Part shown: positions 40,181-44,754 of the stretch, piece by piece | How positions within the stretch are numbered: position 1 is the stretch's first letter | How the letters are laid out: every line of letters starts with the position of its first letter | Assembly (NCBI GenBank): GCA_016234405.1 | Contig: JACRCC010000102.1 | Coordinates: 1 to 44,754 of the forward strand | Source of the DNA: Deltaproteobacteria bacterium | GTDB lineage: Bacteria; Desulfobacterota; GWC2-55-46 | Direction of reading: 5' to 3' | Length of the DNA: 44,754 nucleotides | Notes under the pieces: generated by a model | What the model saw: only the letters and a program-made list of their open reading frames with translations | What the model was told of the DNA's origin: nothing | Database searches by the model: none | Made by a program: the position numbers and the translations under genes

Positions 40181-41068
40181 ATGGCAAAAGACAGATCTCA
40201 AAGGGTCGGCGTCTACGTTGACGTTGCCAACATCGCGCGCAACGGCGGATACGGCATGAGGTTCGACATCCTGCGGGAATTCGCCTGCCGCGAAAACGGC
40301 GAGGCACTGCGCCTGAACGCCTACGTCGCCTACGACGAAGACCGCGCAAAGACGGACCACGACTACCGCGACAGGACGTTCAACTTCCACTCCACGCTGC
40401 GCGACTTCGGATACAAGGTCATAGAAAAAACCGTGGCGTGGTACGTGGACGAGACCGGCAACAGATTCGGCAAGGCCAACGCGGACCTCGACATGGCGGT
40501 TGACGCCATACTCCAATCCGAAAACCTCGACAAGGTCCTGCTCGCCACGGGCGACGGGGACTTCGTTCAGGTGGTAAGGGCGCTGCAGAACAAGGGATGC
40601 AGAGTCGAGACCGTCGCGTTTCAAAACGTCTCATCCAACCTCAAAAGGGAAGTGGACTCATACGTGTCGGGGTATCTGATACCCAATCTTCTGCCGGTAT
40701 TACAGACGGAAAGCGGGGAGGGCAAAAAACCGTGGGGCGACGTGGGGGCTCGGGTGCGCGGCATCTGCTACACGTTCAACCACACCAAGTGCTTCGGGTT
40801 TATGAGGTATTTGAAGAAGATAGCCCCCGGACTTTGGATAATAGACACGCGGCTTGCCGAATCGCCTTACGGCACGGCCTTTGTCCACGAATCCGCGCTC
40901 GACCCTAAGATTGACGTTAGGGTCCTGCCGAGCAGGGACTTTATCTTCGAGTTCGATTTGTCGCAAGGTGAAAAGGGCGTGCTTGCGACAAACGTAACAA
41001 GGGTCTATCCAAAGACAGTGGAATTTGTTGAGGCGAAGGCCGCGCCTGCAGCGCCCGTTGCCACATGA
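40181..41068 (+). CDS. NYN-domain ribonuclease fused to a cold-shock-like domain
   Basis: This 295-residue protein has an N-terminal LabA-like NYN (PIN-fold) nuclease domain: VGVYVDVANIARN with Asp14 and Asn17, ANADLDMAVDAI with Asp102 and Asp104, and LLATGDGDFVQVVRAL with Asp125 and Asp127. These acidic residues form the metal site of the fold. The C-terminal part (about 185-290) aligns with cold-shock domains: TFNHTKCFGFMRYL is the RNP1 position, GTAFVHESAL the RNP2 position, and FEFDLSQGEKGVLATNVTRV the last strand. The fusion suggests a single-chain RNA-binding ribonuclease; its target is unknown. AGGA lies about 10 bases before the ATG. Confidence 0.87.
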   Translation: MAKDRSQRVGVYVDVANIARNGGYGMRFDILREFACRENGEALRLNAYVAYDEDRAKTDHDYRDRTFNFHSTLRDFGYKVIEKTVAWYVDETGNRFGKANADLDMAVDAILQSENLDKVLLATGDGDFVQVVRALQNKGCRVETVAFQNVSSNLKREVDSYVSGYLIPNLLPVLQTESGEGKKPWGDVGARVRGICYTFNHTKCFGFMRYLKKIAPGLWIIDTRLAESPYGTAFVHESALDPKIDVRVLPSRDFIFEFDLSQGEKGVLATNVTRVYPKTVEFVEAKAAPAAPVAT

Positions 41069-41084
41069 TCCAGACGGTCGCGCC

Positions 41085-41180
41085 GTCATTGAAAACTGTA
41101 GCTCAGACCTTTAGGTCTGAGTCTTCGCTTTAGCTCTGATAAGCTCAGGCCTGAAGGCCTGAGCTGCTGCTTACAATGAC
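41085..41180. repeat. Nested inverted-repeat element between convergent genes
   Basis: Outer arms GTCATTG (41085-41091) and CAATGAC (41174-41180) enclose GTAGCTC...GAGCTGC. Inside lie two hairpins, CTCAGACCTTTAGGTCTGAG and GCTCAGGCCTGAAGGCCTGA(GC). The family is shared with 5365-5425. Placed between the convergent NYN and metallo-hydrolase genes, it could end transcription from both sides. Confidence 0.7.
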
Positions 41181-41200
41181 AAGGCTGCATTCCCCGCCGC

Positions 41201-42583
41201 TTACAGCTCAACCTCATCCCCGTCATGGGCCCTCACCGCGTTCAGTCCGAGTCTTTCCTTTGCAAGCCCGATAAAGGCCTCGGCCGACGACTCCTCGGCG
41301 TGAACGACGTATACCCGCGCCGCGTCTTTGAAGACCGAGGCCCATTCAAGCAGCTCGTCGCTCCCGGCGTGCGCCGAGAAACCGTTAATCGTGCAGACAT
41401 GGGCATTGACGGATATTTCCTCTCCTAAGACGTTGACGGTCTTTGCGCCGTCAACTATCTTTCTGCCCAATGCCCCGCCCGCCTGATAGCCCACGAATAT
41501 GACGCTGCACTCCTGCCTCCAGAGATTGTGCTTGAGGTGGTGCTTTATGCGCCCGCCGTCGCACATGCCGCTGCCCGCGATGACGATGTTGCCTGATTTA
41601 AGTTTATTCAGGCGCATGGACTCCTCCGCGGTCTTCACGAAATGCAGGCGTATCGAGTGGTCGCTCGCGCGCGTCGTAAAAAACCTGCGCGCCTCTTCGT
41701 CAAAACACTCCGGGTGCGCGACATATATCTTCGTAACCTGCTCGGCCAAAGGGCTGTCGAGGTAGACGTCTATCTTGTAGAGCCTGCCCTCACGCACGAG
41801 GTTATTCAGGATATAGAGGATGTCCTGAGTCCTCCCTACGGCGAAAGACGGTATGTAGACGTTGCCGCCGCGCTTGAAGGTCGTCTTAATCGCGGCCACG
41901 AACTCGGCGATGCTCTCGCCAATCGCCCTGTGCGTGCGCCCGCCGTATGTGGCCTCCATCACCACGTAGTCCGCGGTCATGGGGACGGACGGGTCTTTTA
42001 TGATCGGGTTGCCCTTCTTGCCTATGTCGCCGGAGAAGACAATCTTTTTTTCCCTCTCGCTGTCCTGAAACCATATCTCAAGGGATGCGGAGCCGAGTAT
42101 GTGTCCGGCGTCGAGAAATCTGAATTTGACGCCCTTGCCGAGGTGTATTATCTTGCCGTATTCCCTGACGTCGAAGAGCCCCATCATGCCGTCAACGTCG
42201 CTTATGGTGTAGAGCGGAAGGGCCGGGGGTCTACCGGACCTCATGCCCCTTCTCGTGGCCCACTCGGCGTCGCTTTGCTGGATGCCCGCCGAGTCGTGCA
42301 GCATGGGGTCAAGCAGATCGCGCGTTGCGGGCGTGGATATTATCTTGCCTTTAAAACCGTCCTTGCAGACCTTAGGGAGCAACCCGGAATGATCTATGTG
42401 CGCGTGGGTGACGAAGATGAAATCCAACGCCGCTGGGTCGAACGGAAACGGACGCTTGTTCGCTTCCACGGAGTCAATGCCCTGATGCAGACCGCACTCC
42501 ACGAGGAACTTTAATTTATTCACCTCCACGTAAAAGCACGAACCGGTTACAGTGGAAGCGCCGCCGATAAACTTGAGCTTCAA
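41201..42583 (-). CDS. Beta-CASP metallo-beta-lactamase-fold RNA nuclease
   Basis: This 460-residue protein starts with TTG (42583) behind AAGGAG. The MBL metal motif is HAHIDH at residues 60-65; FLDAGHILGSASLEIWF and VFSGDIGKKG complete the zinc site. The beta-CASP segment shows IPSFAVGRTQDILYILNNLV, IAGSGMCDGGRIKHHLKHNL, and the RNA-specificity C-terminus NGFSAHAGSDELLEWA. The family, related to CPSF-73 and RNase J, is usually annotated as an MBL-fold RNA-specificity hydrolase, acting as endo- or 5' exoribonuclease. It is convergent with the NYN ribonuclease gene. Length is normal. Confidence 0.94.
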   Translation of the reverse strand: MKLKFIGGASTVTGSCFYVEVNKLKFLVECGLHQGIDSVEANKRPFPFDPAALDFIFVTHAHIDHSGLLPKVCKDGFKGKIISTPATRDLLDPMLHDSAGIQQSDAEWATRRGMRSGRPPALPLYTISDVDGMMGLFDVREYGKIIHLGKGVKFRFLDAGHILGSASLEIWFQDSEREKKIVFSGDIGKKGNPIIKDPSVPMTADYVVMEATYGGRTHRAIGESIAEFVAAIKTTFKRGGNVYIPSFAVGRTQDILYILNNLVREGRLYKIDVYLDSPLAEQVTKIYVAHPECFDEEARRFFTTRASDHSIRLHFVKTAEESMRLNKLKSGNIVIAGSGMCDGGRIKHHLKHNLWRQECSVIFVGYQAGGALGRKIVDGAKTVNVLGEEISVNAHVCTINGFSAHAGSDELLEWASVFKDAARVYVVHAEESSAEAFIGLAKERLGLNAVRAHDGDEVEL

Positions 42584-42599
42584 GAAAAACTCCTTTTAA

Positions 42600-42629
42600 A
42601 ATTTATCCGGACTTATGTTAACACATCAA
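42600..42629 (-). promoter_or_regulatory. Putative promoter of the beta-CASP gene
   Basis: Minus-strand TTGATG (42624-42629), an 18-base spacer and TAAATT (42600-42605). The -10 lies only about 10 bases before the Shine-Dalgarno, so the 5' leader would be short. Moderate match only. Confidence 0.33.
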
Positions 42630-42798
42630 GGGCGGCGCTTGCCCACAAAAAAATCCCCGGCCGCTTGACGAATGAGGAAAAGTGAGATTTAATTATACTG
42701 GATTTAATGCCTCTTTGCCCGCGCCCGGAGTTCATGTTTGTTCGTTATTGGATTGGGGATAGTCAAGATTCATAAAACTTTTAACCGAAGGAGGGCAC

Positions 42799-42999
42799 GT
42801 GCAAATGCAAATAGAGGAAATCAAGAAAAGAGCCAAGGCAGTGGGTCTTAAACCGCCGGCGGGCAAGGTGAAAAAGCTCGACTTGGTGCGCGAGATTCAG
42901 AAGGCCGAAGGGAATTTTCCGTGCTTCGGAACCGCCGAAAAATACTGCGACCAGCTCGGCTGTTTTTTCAGGGAGGACTGTCTGGCGGGGAATTTTTAG
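42799..42999 (+). CDS. Small SAP-domain-like protein with four cysteines
   Basis: This 66-residue protein begins at GTG (42799), or two codons later at ATG, behind AAGGAGG. Residues 4-36 (IEEIKKRAKAVGLKP and KVKKLDLVREIQKAEG) form a SAP-like helix-turn-helix of the kind that binds DNA or RNA. The second half, NFPCFGTAEKYCDQ then GCFFREDC, has cysteines at 42, 50, 55 and 61, a likely zinc site. I recognise this compact SAP-plus-cysteine architecture from Desulfobacterota and Nitrospirota genomes, where it is uncharacterised. It ends near a perfect hairpin shared with the convergent rho gene. Confidence 0.82.
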   Translation: MQMQIEEIKKRAKAVGLKPPAGKVKKLDLVREIQKAEGNFPCFGTAEKYCDQLGCFFREDCLAGNF

Positions 43000-43077
43000 C
43001 AGGCCGTCCGTTTACCGGCCGTCTCGGCGTCTGTAATTTAAATCTTCCGATTGCGTGGATGTCTTTAACGCGGAATA

Positions 43078-43120
43078 ATATAAGGCCGCCATTTCGCACG
43101 ATGAAATGGCGGCCTTATAT
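43078..43120. terminator. Perfect 18-bp hairpin between convergent SAP-type gene and rho
   Basis: ATATAAGGCCGCCATTTC (43078-43095) pairs perfectly with GAAATGGCGGCCTTATAT (43103-43120) around a 7-base loop. It lies 80 bases past the SAP-type gene and 30 past the rho stop codon, with A/T-rich flanks on both sides. It fits a bidirectional intrinsic terminator. Confidence 0.75.
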
Positions 43121-43148
43121 ATTTATGAAGGATGCAGATTGCGCGCCG

Positions 43149-44399
43149 CTACTTGCCCATGGATTCGAGAAAACCCTTATTGGACGACGTGTGCTGAACC
43201 TTGTCGAGCAGGAATTCCATTGACTCTACCGGGTTTAACGGCTGCAAGACCTTTCTGAGTATCCAAATCCTGTTGAGTAATTCTTTCGAAAGCAGGAGTT
43301 CTTCCTTGCGCGTGCCGGATTTATTCAGGTCTATGGCCGGGAATAGCCTCCTCTCGGCAAGTTTCCTGTCAAGCACTATCTCCATGTTGCCCGTGCCCTT
43401 AAATTCCTCGAATATGACCTCGTCCATCCGGCTTCCGGTGTCAATCAAGGCCGTCGCTATGATGGTGAGGCTTCCGCCCTCTTCGATATTTCTTGCCGCG
43501 CCGAAAAACCTCTTGGGTTTATGGAGGGCGTTGGAGTCAACGCCTCCGGAGAGCACCTTGCCGCTCGGCGGCACTACGGTATTATAAGCGCGAGCCAGCC
43601 TCGTGATGGAATCGAGGAGTATGACCACGTCTTTTTGATGCTCCACGAGCCTCTTTGCCTTTTCTATGACCATCTCCGCGACCTGAACGTGCCTCTGCGG
43701 AGGCTCGTCGAAGGTCGAGCTTATGACCTCGCCCTTGACGGAACGCTGCATGTCCGTAACCTCTTCCGGACGCTCGTCTATGAGGAGGACGAGCAAGACG
43801 ACCTCCGGGTGGTTCGTGGTTATCGAGTTGGCGATTTTTTGCAGGAGCATGGTCTTGCCGGCCCTCGGCGGGGACACGATAAGCCCCCTCTGCCCTTTTC
43901 CGACTGGGGTAAAGAGATCCATTACGCGCATGGACATGTCGCCGTTGGGCGCAATTTCAAGGTTTAGCTTTTCCTGCGGATAAAGCGGCGTGAGGTTGTC
44001 AAAAAGTATCTTATCCCTCGCGATCTCCGGGTCTTCGTAGTTTACCTTCTCGACCTTGAGGAGCGCGAAATACCTCTCCCCTTCCTTAGGGGGCCTTATC
44101 TGGCCGGAGACTATGTCTCCGGTCCTTAGATTGAACCTTCTTATCTGCGAGGGCGAGACGTATATGTCGTCCGGGCCCGGCAGGTAGTTGTAATCCGGCG
44201 CCCTCAAGAACCCGAAACCGTCTGGAAGGGTTTCGAGAACCCCTTCACCGTAGATCATCCCGTTCTGGTCGCTTTGGGACTGCAGGAGGGCGAATATTAA
44301 ATCCTGCTTTCGCATGCCGGATGCGCTCTCGATGTTGTATTTCTTGGCGAGCAAGGTAAGCTCGCCGATCTTTTGTTCTTTTAATTCTTTAAGGTTCAT
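43149..44399 (-). CDS. rho: Transcription termination factor Rho
   Basis: This 416-residue protein is of standard length. It has a Rho_N/SAP-like start ([20 protein letters not shown]), a cold-shock RNA-binding domain ([20 protein letters not shown]), a Walker [21 protein letters not shown] near residue 176, Walker [17 protein letters not shown], and the Q/R loops around [13 protein letters not shown]. It is the hexameric RNA helicase that ends transcription at C-rich unstructured RNA. AGGAG lies seven bases before the ATG. A promoter candidate about 235 bases upstream gives a long leader, as in other autoregulated rho genes; a 33-codon ORF in the leader overlaps this start. Confidence 0.98.
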   Translation of the reverse strand: MNLKELKEQKIGELTLLAKKYNIESASGMRKQDLIFALLQSQSDQNGMIYGEGVLETLPDGFGFLRAPDYNYLPGPDDIYVSPSQIRRFNLRTGDIVSGQIRPPKEGERYFALLKVEKVNYEDPEIARDKILFDNLTPLYPQEKLNLEIAPNGDMSMRVMDLFTPVGKGQRGLIVSPPRAGKTMLLQKIANSITTNHPEVVLLVLLIDERPEEVTDMQRSVKGEVISSTFDEPPQRHVQVAEMVIEKAKRLVEHQKDVVILLDSITRLARAYNTVVPPSGKVLSGGVDSNALHKPKRFFGAARNIEEGGSLTIIATALIDTGSRMDEVIFEEFKGTGNMEIVLDRKLAERRLFPAIDLNKSGTRKEELLLSKELLNRIWILRKVLQPLNPVESMEFLLDKVQHTSSNKGFLESMGK

Positions 44400-44497
44400 A
44401 CATGCTCCTGTGGCGGGTTTTGTAGGGGGATTCCTTTTTCGCGGGTTGACCTAAATTGAAGAAAAATGGAAATAGGGCGTTCTTCCAAGGGGGTCAT
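44396..44497 (-). CDS. Possible 33-residue leader ORF overlapping the rho start
   Basis: An ATG at 44497 opens 33 codons ([20 protein letters not shown], then [13 protein letters not shown]) and stops at TGA 44398-44396, overlapping the rho ATG by 4 bases. No strong Shine-Dalgarno precedes it, and I recognise no family. Its C-rich, G-poor message is also what Rho prefers to bind. E. coli has a short leader ORF (rhoL) before rho, so translation-coupled control is plausible but unproven. Confidence 0.35.
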   Translation of the reverse strand: MTPLEERPISIFLQFRSTREKGIPLQNPPQEHV

Positions 44498-44633
44498 GCG
44501 GAACTTTTGCGGTTTAGTCCATCCGAAATCAGGGTTTAATCCTCTGGGCTTAAATCAGCAGTTTTGTAGATGGGCGCTCTGAGGCATGGGTTATCGTTTG
44601 ATCAACTGACCGTCTCTTTTGATAGGTAAGTAA

Positions 44634-44662
44634 ACCATAGCACGGTTCTTAAACCCTGTCAA
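44634..44662 (-). promoter_or_regulatory. Predicted promoter of rho
   Basis: Minus-strand TTGACA (44657-44662), a 17-base spacer and TATGGT (44634-44639, four of six). Transcription would begin near 44627, leaving about 225 nt of leader before the rho ATG. Confidence 0.55.
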
Positions 44663-44753
44663 CTTTTTTTTGAAGGTTTTTTTGGGTCCGCCTGATGGAC
44701 GCCTGCGCCGATATTTCCGTGAAGGCCATTGCCCCGCGCCCCTGCAAAATGAA
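44649..44753 (-). other. Open frame running in from the right edge
   Basis: Thirty-four codons are open on the minus strand from the edge to TAA at 44651-44649 (visible end RRTQKNLQKKVDRV). It could be the C-terminus of a gene upstream of rho, but it is short, overlaps the rho promoter, and a plus-strand frame with high third-position G/C also crosses the edge. I cannot decide. The rest of the 44400-44754 stretch is the rho leader and promoter. Confidence 0.2.
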
Positions 44754-44754
44754 C

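Noticed and set aside
41642-42514. A 290-codon plus-strand frame opposite the beta-CASP gene
   Set aside because: Shadow of a gene with all metal-binding motifs; no motif of its own.

Overview
The window reads as a chromosomal segment of a Gram-negative bacterium. It encodes outer-membrane export proteins, lipoproteins, a long (818-residue) gyrase B with an extra C-terminal insert, Rho, and a small SAP-type protein of a kind I associate with Desulfobacterota and Nitrospirota. The phylum is an inference. Coding density is high, G+C is moderate to high, and many genes overlap by 4 bases (ATGA), which indicates tight operons. I see no rRNA, CRISPR array, transposase or phage gene.

Positions 1-23349 (minus strand) are a large Wzx/Wzy-type exopolysaccharide locus. 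Transcription probably starts at a good sigma-70-like promoter at 23379-23407. The order of transcription is: polyprenyl-phosphate sugar-phosphate transferase, ATP-grasp enzyme, NDP-sugar epimerase, methyltransferase, FdtA-like ketoisomerase, GT61 glycosyltransferase, FdtB-like aminotransferase, sulfotransferase, Wzx flippase, GT-B glycosyltransferase, Wzy-like polymerase, GT4 glycosyltransferase, second sulfotransferase, secreted GH20 hydrolase and a DUF1972 glycosyltransferase. The outer-membrane beta-barrel gene follows with its own promoter (6845-6873) and terminator (5511-5541). Then come FecR-domain protein, Wza, Wzc-type tyrosine autokinase, CpsB phosphatase and an O-antigen-ligase-like protein cut by the window edge. 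The inferred product is a sulfated polymer with a 3-amino-3,6-dideoxyhexose and a uronic acid; the uronic acid would come from the divergent UDP-sugar dehydrogenase at 23814-25139.

Positions 23350-30138 hold that dehydrogenase, a dGTPase, a Slp-type lipoprotein (apparently leaderless), and a minus-strand operon hpt - APH/AAA kinase - queC - 46-residue protein. A degenerate copy of the dGTPase 3' end lies on the far side of the dehydrogenase gene, a scar of rearrangement at the edge of the polysaccharide locus.

Positions 30145-36419 hold a single-chain restriction-modification enzyme without a helicase motor, a TVP38/TMEM64 membrane protein and a PcrA/UvrD helicase. Positions 36420-36968 hold tRNA-His(GTG) and a cluster of nested palindromic repeats. 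Next come gyrB, a lipoprotein whose reading frame contains a copy of one repeat, a NYN-ribonuclease/cold-shock fusion, a beta-CASP metallo-beta-lactamase-fold nuclease (minus), a SAP-type small protein, and rho (minus) with a leader of about 225 nt containing an ORF that overlaps the rho start codon.

Repeats are a theme of the window. At least five families of short palindromic elements occupy the gaps, some nested in each other, one supplying the gyrB Shine-Dalgarno and one inside a coding sequence.
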